From NCBI GenBank assembly GCA_019634415.1, contig JAHQVJ010000069.1:1-44295 (forward strand): a stretch of 44,295 bases of DNA. Direction: 5' to 3'. How positions within the stretch are numbered: position 1 is the first letter of the stretch; the number at the start of each line of letters is the position of its first letter. Positions 1 to 8,500 of this stretch are shown piece after piece. Source of the stretch: Myxococcales bacterium (GTDB lineage: Bacteria > Myxococcota_A > UBA796 > GCA-2862545). The position numbers and the translations under genes were made by a program. The notes below the pieces were generated by a model. The model saw only the letters and a list, made by a program, of their open reading frames with translations. It ran no database searches and was not told where the DNA came from.

Positions 1-175
1 CATCACTTCGTTCTTCACTTCTCGGCGGGCTTCCATGATCCCCTCGTTGGCCGCTCCCTCCGCACAGGCCGTTGAAACAGGCCCTCACGGGCCTTTTTCA
101 GCAGCCTGCTAGACCGCGTCCTGAAAGCATTCCCAGCTCTCGATCGTACGACGTTCTGGCCACTTGGAGGACGCC
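1..175. other. Left-edge stretch without a confirmed gene
   Basis: The plus-strand frame starting at base 1 stays open to a TGA at 73-75, just before a terminator-like hairpin at 79-98. It could therefore be the last 24 codons of a gene entering from the left, but its third-position GC is lower than that of its neighbours. On the minus strand an ATG at 36 preceded by GAGGGG could instead start a gene leaving to the left. Neither can be decided from this fragment. The remainder (99-175) is the leader of the DUF4126 gene. Confidence 0.35.
79..98 (+). terminator. Rho-independent terminator-like hairpin
   Basis: AGGCCC (79-84), loop TCAC, GGGCCT (89-94), then a run of T to 98. The T-run follows the stem on the plus strand, so it would end transcription entering from the left and insulate the DUF4126 gene. 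Confidence 0.6.
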
Positions 176-745
176 ATGGATCTCGAGTTCGTGCAGCCTG
201 CGCTCCACGTCGTGATGGGCCTGTGTCTGGCGGCGACCTGCGGACTTCGCACGTTCCTGCCGCTGCTGGTCCTCAACCTGCTCGCGCTGGCGGGCATGGT
301 CGAGCTCAACGAGACCTTCTCCTTCGTCGGTACCTGGCCTGCCGGGCTCGTCTTCGGCTCGGCCACGCTGGTCGAGCTGGTGGGCGACAAGATCCCTGGC
401 GTCGACCACCTGTTGGATGGGCTGGGACTGGTGGCCAAGCCCGTGGCGGGCACCCTGCTGGGGGCGGCTGTCCTGAACGGGGCGGATCCCCTGTTGGCCG
501 GTGTGCTGGGGCTCATCGGCGGAGGCGGCTCGGCCAGCGTCATCGGGCTCGCCAAGGCGAACATCCGAGCGATCAGCACCTTGTCCACCGCAGGGCTGGG
601 CAACGCTGTGCTGAGCTTGCTGGAGGACGTGATCGCCCTGATCAGCGTCACGCTGGCGGTGCTGGTGCCCGCGCTGGCTGCACTACTGCTGATGGCCATG
701 GCCTTCTGGCTGCTCCGCTCGAGACCCGAGCCACGGGCTGCCTGA
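176..745 (+). CDS. DUF4126 family membrane protein
   Basis: 189 residues, mostly hydrophobic, with about four membrane segments. The segment CGLRTFLPLLVLNLLA near the N-terminus, the following VGDKIPGVDHLLD and the small-residue-rich middle match the DUF4126 family of inner-membrane proteins of unknown function. I chose ATG 176 because GGAGG lies at 166-170, 5 nt upstream; an in-frame TTG at 164 lies before that site and is less likely. It is convergent with the MBOAT gene, 18 bp away, with no clear terminator between them. The family assignment is from recognised motifs; no substrate can be inferred. Confidence 0.8.
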   Translation: MDLEFVQPALHVVMGLCLAATCGLRTFLPLLVLNLLALAGMVELNETFSFVGTWPAGLVFGSATLVELVGDKIPGVDHLLDGLGLVAKPVAGTLLGAAVLNGADPLLAGVLGLIGGGGSASVIGLAKANIRAISTLSTAGLGNAVLSLLEDVIALISVTLAVLVPALAALLLMAMAFWLLRSRPEPRAA

Positions 746-763
746 GGAGCGCCTCGTCGACGG

Positions 764-2230
764 TCAGAACTGGAAGTAGACGAACGGCGTGTCGGTGAAG
801 ACGCCGAGGAACAGGATCGAGAAGATGACGAGGTAGTCCACGCCCCAGCGAGCGACCGTGGGCAGCGCGTTCATCGCGGAGCGCCAGCGCTCGTTGCGCC
901 ACCCGTAGTCCACGACGTCCACCAGCGGCCCCAAGAGCAGGCAGTAGGCGAACAGCGCCCCGTCGAGGTGGACGCGGCTCAGGAACACGGCGAACGCCTC
1001 GGGATCTCCCACGCGCGTCCACCCGCTGGTGAAGTGAGTGTAGACCCACACGGCATCCGACAGCGACTCGGCGCGGAACAACACGAGGGTGAGCGTCCAG
1101 ATCACGAAGGTGAGCGACATCTGGATCGCGCGCCTCAGCCCTGGGATGGCGTGCACCCCGAGGGAGCGGGCCACGGAGTCGCGCAGCGGGCGCGTGAAGC
1201 GATCCCCGATCACGAGGGCGGCGTGCAGCGCGCCCCACACCGCGAAGCGCCACGACGCCCCGTGCCACAGGCCGCTGACGATGAACACCACGGCGATGTT
1301 GAAGGACCACCGCAGGGGGCCGGATCGGTTTCCGCCCAGGGGGATGTAGATGTAGTCGCGGAACCAGCTCGACAGGGAGATGTGCCACCGACTCCACCAC
1401 TCCGTCATGGAGCGCGACAGGTGGGGCTGGTCGAAGTTGCGCATCAGATCGATGCCGAACACGCGAGCAATCCCGATGGCGATGTCGGAGTAGCCCGAGA
1501 AGTCGCAGTAGACCTGCCACGAGAACAGCACGGAGGCCACGGTGAGCGCGAAGCCCTTGAACTGGGTGGGATCGGTGTAGACGGCATCCACGACGACGGC
1601 GAGCCGGTCGGCCACGACCACCTTCTTGAACAAGCCCCAGGCGGCCAGCCGAAGCCCGCTCACCACCTGCTCCCACGCTGCGCCGGGCGTCTCGCGGAGC
1701 TGCGGCAGCAGCCGGTTGGCGCGCTCGATGGGGCCGGCCACCAGCTGCGGGAAGAAGGAGACGTACAGCGCCATCCGGCCGAAGCTGGTCTCGGGCTCCT
1801 GCCGCCCGCGATACACGTCCACGGTGTAGCCGATGGTCTGAAACGTGTAGAAGCTGATCCCGACGGGCAGCATCCACTCGGACTCGGGCAGGGGCCAGTC
1901 GGCGCCGAACCAGCGAGCGATGCCCACGAACGTGGTGTTGATCAGGTTGTAGTACTTGAAGCTGAAGAGCAGCGACAGGTTCACCACGAGCGACACGGCC
2001 AGCAGGCGCCGACGGTGGGCTTGGTCGGTGGCGGCGGGCAAGCGGTTGCTGACCCACCAGTCCACGGTGGTGCTGATGAGGAGCAGCAGCCCATAGGCAG
2101 GCTCCCACGCCATGTAGAAGGCGTAGGATGCAGCGAGCAGCAGGATCCACCGATTGCGCTGGGGGATGGCGTAGTACGCCACCACCACGACAGGGAAGAA
2201 CAGCGCGAACTGGAGGCTGTTGAACAGCAC
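764..2230 (-). CDS. MBOAT family O-acyltransferase (AlgI/DltB-like)
   Basis: 488 residues, polytopic inner-membrane protein. It opens with MLFNSLQFALFF, the usual start of AlgI-type MBOATs, and carries the family landmarks FFPQLVAGPIERA, CDFSGYSDIAIGI and RWHISLSSWFRDYIYIPLGG. The putative catalytic histidine is H323 in GLWHGASW, with a second conserved histidine at H336. Proteins of this type move acyl groups, usually acetyl, across the membrane for transfer to exported polysaccharide, peptidoglycan or teichoic acid. The start is GTG 2230, 5 nt after the stop of the SGNH gene, so the pair is almost certainly co-translated. An MBOAT next to an SGNH protein is the classic AlgI-AlgJ/X or DltB-DltD arrangement. 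The acceptor glycan is not identifiable here. Confidence 0.93.
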   Translation of the reverse strand: MLFNSLQFALFFPVVVVAYYAIPQRNRWILLLAASYAFYMAWEPAYGLLLLISTTVDWWVSNRLPAATDQAHRRRLLAVSLVVNLSLLFSFKYYNLINTTFVGIARWFGADWPLPESEWMLPVGISFYTFQTIGYTVDVYRGRQEPETSFGRMALYVSFFPQLVAGPIERANRLLPQLRETPGAAWEQVVSGLRLAAWGLFKKVVVADRLAVVVDAVYTDPTQFKGFALTVASVLFSWQVYCDFSGYSDIAIGIARVFGIDLMRNFDQPHLSRSMTEWWSRWHISLSSWFRDYIYIPLGGNRSGPLRWSFNIAVVFIVSGLWHGASWRFAVWGALHAALVIGDRFTRPLRDSVARSLGVHAIPGLRRAIQMSLTFVIWTLTLVLFRAESLSDAVWVYTHFTSGWTRVGDPEAFAVFLSRVHLDGALFAYCLLLGPLVDVVDYGWRNERWRSAMNALPTVARWGVDYLVIFSILFLGVFTDTPFVYFQF

Positions 2231-2235
2231 GCGGC

Positions 2236-3192
2236 CTACCCTCCCCCGCCCGCAGGAGACGCAGGTAGCACGCCCAGCTCCACCAGCGCACTGCGCAACT
2301 CGGTGGTGAACGCTCGCTTGCCGAACACGTTGAGGTGGTCGCCGTCACCGAACAGATCCGGCTGATCGAAGTACAGCCCCTCGAAGTCCAGGTGGTCCAC
2401 GGTGCCCTCCTGAGCGAACTCGCCCACGAGCTCGTCGCGGAGGGAGGGATCCCCCCCGAGCCGTCGCGACTCCCGCGCGTAGCCTCGGGTCACCGGGTAG
2501 CGAACGAGCACCACCCGCAGGCCGGCCCGACGACACCCGGTGAGGATGCGCCGAAACGCCCACACCATGTCGCGGTCGAAGGGGTCCCCCCGAGCGAAGT
2601 GTCGGCGAGCCGCTTGCACGCCGTTCTCGAAGACCACCAGTCCCGAGCCAGGACCCGTCTGCCCCCGTCGGAAGTGCTTGGTGGCGGTGACGTACTGCAC
2701 GGACGTGATGAGCTCCCCCGCATAGGGCGCGAGACGTGCCTTGCTCCACCTCCCCAGGTACGACAGCAGGTCCCCCTTTCGACGACCTACCTCGAGGTAG
2801 TCGACGTACCTGCCCCACACGAACTCGGGCTCGAAGCTGTCGGTCTTGAAGCCGGAGAACGACGCTGCATCGAAGGGCAACAGCACGGTGGTCACCCGAC
2901 GTCGACCCTTCCGGAGCAGCCAGGGCAGCCGATACAGGGTCTTGAGGTAGTGCTCTCCGGGGACCGCGACGTTGATGGCGCTGCCCAGCAGGGGCGCCTC
3001 CACCCCGAAGCGAGCGTGGGAGTCGCCGGCCACGAGCACGGCCACCGGTCGCGGCCCGAACAGCCATCGTGCGTCCATGCGGCGCGCGTCGTGCGCACGC
3101 CCCACCGTCCGCGCATACACCAGACTCAACCCGACGTGGAGCACGGCAGCACACACGACGAAGGCCACGGCACGACGCAGCTGCGGCCTCAC
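2236..3192 (-). CDS. Membrane-anchored SGNH/GDSL-like acyl-transfer partner of MBOAT
   Basis: 318 residues. One N-terminal membrane segment (about residues 8-26) is followed by a soluble domain expected in the periplasm. Block I reads GDSHARFG (G56, D57, S58), and block V reads DGDHLNVFG (D283 and H286), so the Ser-His-Asp set of SGNH enzymes is intact. It resembles AlgX/AlgJ/DltD partners that accept acyl groups from an MBOAT channel. Start GTG 3192 overlaps the TGA of the upstream lipoprotein gene as GTGA. The reading frame continues far upstream into that gene, but only the overlap start gives a sensible signal anchor. The exact acceptor is unknown. Confidence 0.85.
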   Translation of the reverse strand: MRPQLRRAVAFVVCAAVLHVGLSLVYARTVGRAHDARRMDARWLFGPRPVAVLVAGDSHARFGVEAPLLGSAINVAVPGEHYLKTLYRLPWLLRKGRRRVTTVLLPFDAASFSGFKTDSFEPEFVWGRYVDYLEVGRRKGDLLSYLGRWSKARLAPYAGELITSVQYVTATKHFRRGQTGPGSGLVVFENGVQAARRHFARGDPFDRDMVWAFRRILTGCRRAGLRVVLVRYPVTRGYARESRRLGGDPSLRDELVGEFAQEGTVDHLDFEGLYFDQPDLFGDGDHLNVFGKRAFTTELRSALVELGVLPASPAGGGG

Positions 3193-4646
3193 TTCGCCAG
3201 CGGTCGCGTGAACACGATCGCCCGATCCACCAGCAGCTCGGACGCCAGCGGACCCGTGGTGGTCTGCGGCTCTGTGTAAGCGCGGTACGCGATGGCACCG
3301 TGCTCCAGGGACGCCAGCCCAGGGCACTCGTCCGGCAGCTCCATGCAGTACGGATCGCCCGTGCAATCTCGTGCGATCCGCCACGCGTACAGGTCGTCCG
3401 CCAGCGGCTCGTCGGGCAGGTAGACGGAGGCGCTGCCCACCATCTGCTGGCTGTTCACCGCCGCATAGGACGACAGCTGCTCCACGCCCACCACGCTGAA
3501 GTTGCTGTACACACTCTTGCCGGTCCGCTCGTGGTTGACCCCGTACACCACGGCGAAGGCGTCGGCCCAGATGGGCAAGATGAAGTCCTGGGTGATGGCG
3601 AAGAAGGTGTCTCGGTTGCACCCCGGCGCACAGTCGAGCTCACTCGCCGCCGAGGCGCTGACGTTCAGAGGGTGCGCCACGTATGCGCCCGGATCCTTGC
3701 CACCGTGGGCCTCGAGGATCGCCGTCTCCAAGGCCTGAAGGGCACCAGCCCACGGCTCCTCGGTGCTGCCCGTTCCGCGGGAGCGCAGCGGTGGCGGGTC
3801 CAGGGGCTGCGCCGAGAGGGGCTCGAGGGGCGTGACGCGCCACACCGTGACGGGTGGCTCGGCCAGGTAGGTGGAAGCGGCCTGCTCGTCGTCGAAGAGC
3901 GCCATGCGATGCTGCATGCGGAACGTGTCCGCCTCGGAGTGCAGCCCCATCCGCAGATCGGCTCCCGCGATCACGTCGACGTTGAAGGAGCTGGGATCGA
4001 ATCCAGCCGCCTCGGCCGCCTCCTGGACGAGCTGGAGCGTGGCTGCATGGGCGGTGGTGGTGAGCAGGAAGTCGCTACCGAAGGGCTCGTCGGAGGCCGT
4101 GCTCATCGCCAGCTGGTTGCGCGAGTCTCCCAGGTTCTCGAACACCCAGTCGCGCGCTGTTCGATCGTCGAACCAGCGGTCGTGGAGGTAGCTTCGATAG
4201 CTGAAGTACCGCGCGCTCGGTGGCGTGGTTCCGAAGGCGACCACGGCCTCGTCCGCCCGCAGCCGCCAGGCGAGGGACCGCCCGGCGTCGTCCAGGATGG
4301 GGTTGACCACGGCCTGCCCAGGACCGGGTGGAAGCCACCAGCCGATGTAGCGGTTGTCGGGGTTGAAGAGGTAGCAGGTCTCCCACTGGCAGCAATCGCT
4401 GGGATCCAGCTCGGCGGCTGCTCCCACTCGAATCGCCAGTCCACGGGCCGCCAGCTCCTCGACGAATCGGTCGGCGCGGGTGGCTGGAGGCATCGTGGCG
4501 GAGTCGGTGGGGGTGTCGGCCGGAGGCGGCGACTCCGTGCTCGGCTGGGCACCCGAGCACCCCAGCGCGAACCCGATCAGCACTGACCAGAGGTACGACC
4601 CGGCCCGTCGGGCAGGGGCGAGCGGAACATCGTTCGTCGTCACCAT
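3189..4646 (-). CDS. Unrecognised exported protein, probable lipoprotein
   Basis: 485 residues of no family I recognise. An N-terminal hydrophobic stretch ends in FALGC (C30), an imperfect lipobox, followed by a Ser/Pro/Thr/Asp-rich linker typical of surface or periplasmic lipoproteins. The mature part contains several Cys pairs (DCCQWETC, CAPGCNRDTFF, CTGDPYC), suggesting disulfides in the periplasm or outside the cell. It begins 9 bp after the fpg stop and overlaps the SGNH gene by 4 bp, so it is part of the same transcript as the O-acyltransferase pair and may serve that envelope-modifying system. No strong ribosome-binding site precedes the ATG at 4646; an inner start is possible. Confidence 0.75.
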   Translation of the reverse strand: MVTTNDVPLAPARRAGSYLWSVLIGFALGCSGAQPSTESPPPADTPTDSATMPPATRADRFVEELAARGLAIRVGAAAELDPSDCCQWETCYLFNPDNRYIGWWLPPGPGQAVVNPILDDAGRSLAWRLRADEAVVAFGTTPPSARYFSYRSYLHDRWFDDRTARDWVFENLGDSRNQLAMSTASDEPFGSDFLLTTTAHAATLQLVQEAAEAAGFDPSSFNVDVIAGADLRMGLHSEADTFRMQHRMALFDDEQAASTYLAEPPVTVWRVTPLEPLSAQPLDPPPLRSRGTGSTEEPWAGALQALETAILEAHGGKDPGAYVAHPLNVSASAASELDCAPGCNRDTFFAITQDFILPIWADAFAVVYGVNHERTGKSVYSNFSVVGVEQLSSYAAVNSQQMVGSASVYLPDEPLADDLYAWRIARDCTGDPYCMELPDECPGLASLEHGAIAYRAYTEPQTTTGPLASELLVDRAIVFTRPLAK

Positions 4647-4655
4647 CGAGCCAGC

Positions 4656-5489
4656 CTACCCTGACTGGCAGCTCGGGCACCAGTAGGTGGTGCGCCCCCC
4701 CTGCTCTCGCGAGGCGATGGCGGTGCCACAGCTCGGACAGGGCTTGCCCGTGCGCTTGTAGACCGCAAAGGGGTTGGCGCCTCCCTCGCTGACGTACGAC
4801 ATCTCCTCGGTGGCATCCACGCCCGCCAGCGTGTCTCGCAGCTGGGCGACGATGGCGGTGGCCAAGGACGCCCACTCCTCGTCGCTCAAGCTGTCCGCAG
4901 CTCGCATGGGCGACACCTTCGCCCGAAAGCAGGCCTCGGCTGCATGGATGTTGCCCAATCCAGCCAGACGCCCCTGCTCCATCAGGAGCACCTTCACGGG
5001 ACGCTTGGAGCGCATCGCAGCAGCCAGCCCGGGCCCGTCCAGCGGCTCCTCCAGCGCATCGGGGCCCTGCTTGCCACGCAGCGCGAGGGACAGCTCGTCA
5101 GCGGGCAGGGGCACCAAGCACGCGAAGCGACGCGTGTCGAGCATCCAGAGCACCTCGTCGCCGAAGCCGAGCCCAATGCGTGCCACCGACGGCGGAGCCT
5201 CTGCCTCGGGGCGCCGGATCCAGCGGCCGGTCATGCCGAGATGGAGGAGCACGGCGTCGCCGCCGAAGCTCCAGGCGATCCGCTTGCCGTGGCGAGCGGT
5301 GTCCCCCGCCGGGCGCCCGACCCACCCCTCGACGCGACGGACCCCCTCGGGCCACGCATCGGAGGGGCGCGACGACAGCTTGTGACGCACCACAGCGGGA
5401 TCGAGCACCCGAACGGTCGCCAGCGGACGTTCCCGAGCCCACGCTCGAAGCTGACGCCGACAGATCTCCGCCTCTGGAAGCTCGGGCAC
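4656..5489 (-). CDS. fpg: Formamidopyrimidine-DNA glycosylase (Fpg/MutM)
   Basis: 277 residues, the normal length. The protein begins MPELPEAE, which supplies the N-terminal catalytic proline and Glu once Met is removed. Downstream come HGKRIAW (K69), LLHLGMTGRW and GLGNIHAAEACF, all signatures of the family. A C-terminal zinc finger follows, with C251, C254, C271 and C274 and the DNA-contacting R266 in GGRTTYW. It excises oxidised purines such as 8-oxoguanine and nicks the abasic site. I chose GTG 5489 over the upstream in-frame start at 5504 because the active proline must follow the initiator Met, and a GGAGG-rich tract lies just upstream. It is the first gene of a tight run into the envelope-acylation genes, an unusual partner for a repair enzyme. 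Confidence 0.96.
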   Translation of the reverse strand: MPELPEAEICRRQLRAWARERPLATVRVLDPAVVRHKLSSRPSDAWPEGVRRVEGWVGRPAGDTARHGKRIAWSFGGDAVLLHLGMTGRWIRRPEAEAPPSVARIGLGFGDEVLWMLDTRRFACLVPLPADELSLALRGKQGPDALEEPLDGPGLAAAMRSKRPVKVLLMEQGRLAGLGNIHAAEACFRAKVSPMRAADSLSDEEWASLATAIVAQLRDTLAGVDATEEMSYVSEGGANPFAVYKRTGKPCPSCGTAIASREQGGRTTYWCPSCQSG

Positions 5490-5506
5490 TCCCCCTCCAC
5501 GCACAA

Positions 5507-5536
5507 AGGCCCCAGCCGCCTAAGCGGCTGAGGCCT
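5507..5536 (-). terminator. Hairpin between the repeat lipoprotein gene and fpg
   Basis: A two-part stem: AGGCC (5507-5511) pairs with GGCCT (5532-5536), and CAGCCGC (5513-5519) pairs with GCGGCTG (5524-5530), with a CTAA loop and one mismatch. On the minus strand it lies 21 bp past the stop of the 1530-residue gene and is followed by TTTG, a weak T-tract. It probably reduces read-through into fpg. Confidence 0.6.
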
Positions 5537-5556
5537 CCAAGACCAGCGACGGAGCC

Positions 5557-8500
5557 CTAGAAGTCTGCGGGGTCCAGCGGGTCGGTGCCGTTCGCGATCT
5601 CCGTGCCGTCGTCCACCTTGTCGGCGTCGGTGTCGGCGAGGGTCTCGTCGGTGAAGTACAGCGCGAGCTCGGCCGAGGTGGCGAGACGATCCTGATCGTC
5701 GTCACAACCCACGGCGATGTCGTCCACCAGGAAGTCGTCGATGTTGAGGCCGCTGCCATCGGAGCGAACCCGGAACTCCACGCCGTCCGCCAGCCAGGTG
5801 CCGGAGGTGGTGGAGCCTGCGTAGCGCGTGAAGGTGACCTCTTGGGTGTTGTTCCCCGCGACCGTCAGCAGGTTGTTCCACACGCCACCGTCGTCGCCCT
5901 GCAGCCACAGGAAGTCCGTGGTCTCCGGGGAGTTGAGGGAGCCGCGCAGCGCGTGGAACTCGTAGGCCAGCTGCGGGCAGGTCGCGAGGTCCATGGGACG
6001 CAGGTACGCGTTGGCGATGCCGCCGCCCATGTACAGCGAGTACGCGCCGCTGTTGGCGTTGGCGGTGGAGTAGAAGAAGTTGCCATCCACGCTCACGAGG
6101 CCACCGCCGAAGGTGCCCGTGTCGAAGTTCTCGTAGATGTCGCTGCCGTCGACTCCGCTGCAGTCCTGATCGATGCCGTCGCCCAGGGTGTCCGTCACAC
6201 CAGGGTTGATGCCAGCATCGGCGTCGTCGCAGTCGGGCCCGAGGTCGCAGTCCACACCGTAGTCGTCGCCGTCGCTGTCGATGCAGCGGCCGCAGTCGAG
6301 CCAGTGATCGATGTCGCTGTCGTTGCAGTCGACACCGTCGGGGAAGCCGTCTCCGTCGACGTCACCCTCGGAGCAGCCCACGCCGAAGTCGTCGACGTGG
6401 AACTCGTCGAAGGTGAACGGCGAGTCGTTGAACAACTCCATGCGGAAGTCGGTGGCGAATGCGGCGCTGTCGGAGATCTCACCGAAGTACAGCGGGTAGT
6501 TGCCGTCGCTGTCGCCGACGCCGGACTGCCCCAGCACGCGGTCCACTTCCACGAAGCCCACCCCGTCGTCGTAGGAGATGATCAGATCGTCTCCCGTCTC
6601 CGGCAGGTTGGGACCACGACGGACCCGGGCCTTCCACACGATGAGGCTGCAGCTCGAAGTGTCGAGCTCCTCGGTGGTGGCCGTGCCGCCGCCGTCGAGC
6701 TCGAGCGCGAAGTCGCCGCTGTGCGACGTGGCGCTCACGACGAACGCTTGTGTGCCCACAATGGATGCCCACACGTCGTCGTCGAAGGCGCCCGTGTCGA
6801 AGTCGTCGAACATCGCCACGCTGGAGTCGAACCCGTCGCAGTTGGAGTCGACGCCGTCTCCGTCGGTCTCGAGCTCGCCGGGGTTGACACCGGCATCGCC
6901 GTCGTCGCAGTCCGCACCGAGGTCACAGTCGATGCCGAAGTCGTCGCCGTCGTTGTCGACACACAGGCCACAGTCGGACCAGTGGTTGGCGTCGCCCTCG
7001 TCACAGTCGTTGATGCCGGGGAAGCCGTCACCGTCGCTGTCGGGCTCGGTGCAGGCCACGAAGATGTTGTCCAGCATCCAGTCGTCGAAGGAGTTGGACG
7101 TTCCCTCGAAGCGCACGAAGAACGTGTCGGTGCGAGCCAGAGGATCGGTGATGACGTGGAACTCGTTGCGCCACTCGGAGTTCACGTTCTGACCCACGAC
7201 GCGCTGCAGCTCCTCGAAGTCGGTGCCGTCCCAGTACGACACGGTGAGCGAGCCATCGAACACGAAGAACTCGGTCCAGTCGTACTCGACGTACACCGCA
7301 GGGCAGTCGCTGGCGTCGAACTCCACGGTCTCCGCGTAGGCGACGGTGTTGACCGGCGTGTACACGTTGAAGTTCATGTTGTACGGCGTGGAGGGCGGCG
7401 TCGGGAACGTGTTGAACGTGACGTCGCCGAAGATCGTGGCCCACACCTCCGGGTCCGCATCCCGCAGATCGTCGAAGTCGTCGAACAGGATGTTCCCGTC
7501 GAAGCCATCGCAGCTGACGTCGATGCCGTCGCCGAAGGGATCGTCGATGCCCGGGTTCACGCCCGGATCGGAGTCGTCGCAGTCCTCGCCGAGGTCACAG
7601 TCCACACCGTGATCGTCGCCGTCACCGTCGAGGCACAGGCCGCAGTCGGACCAGTGCGCGGGATCGGTGTCGTCGCAGTCCTCGGTCTCCACGAAGCCGT
7701 CGTTGTCGTTGTCGGGGGGACCACACCGAATGAAGATGTCGTCCACGAACATGGCGTCGAACGTGGAGTTCATGTTCGAGCGCAGCCGGAACCGCGTGTC
7801 CTGGCGAATCGCCTCGGCCTCGGTCAGGAAGCCCGAGAACTCGATGAAGTCGCCGTCGGTCTGCCCACCGTCGACCCGAATCCACTGCTCCCAGTCGCTG
7901 CCGTCCCAGTAGTCGATGTACAGCTTGTCAGCGAGACTCGGCGTGCTCGGGCCACGCTTGATGAAGAACTCGTACTCGAGCGTGTCGCAGGTGGTGGTGT
8001 TGAACCGGATGGACTCACTCACGGCCGTCGTGGACATCCGCAGCGAGTAGTCGTCGTTGTTGGACTGCGTGTCGTCGTAGGTGCCCTGCAGCAGCGTCCA
8101 CTTGGAGGGGTCCAGCTCACCGGTCTCGAAGTCGTCGGTGAAGCCTGCACCGTCGAGTCCGTTGCAGTTCGAGTCGATCTTGTCGCCCTCGACGTCCACG
8201 GCCTCCGGGTTCACGTCGATGTTGTTGTCGTCGCAGTCCGCGCCCAGGTCACAGCCCTCGCCGTAGTCGTCACCGTCCAGGTCGATGCAGTCTCCGCAGT
8301 CGAGCCAGTGGTTGGGGCTGTCGTCGTCGCAGTCCTGCGCACCAGCGTAGAAGCCGTCACCGTCGGCGTCGATGGGGTCGCACACCACGGCGAAGTCGTC
8401 GACGAAGAAGTCGTCGGCGTTGAGGCTGCCGTTGTTCTGGACGCGCACCTTGAAGCCAGGCCAGAAGGCCGTGCTGTCGTCGACGAAGGCCTCGTAGGTG

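Noticed and set aside
1..75. A confident C-terminal gene fragment at the left edge
   Set aside because: Only 24 codons, weak codon bias, and a minus-strand start is an equal alternative.
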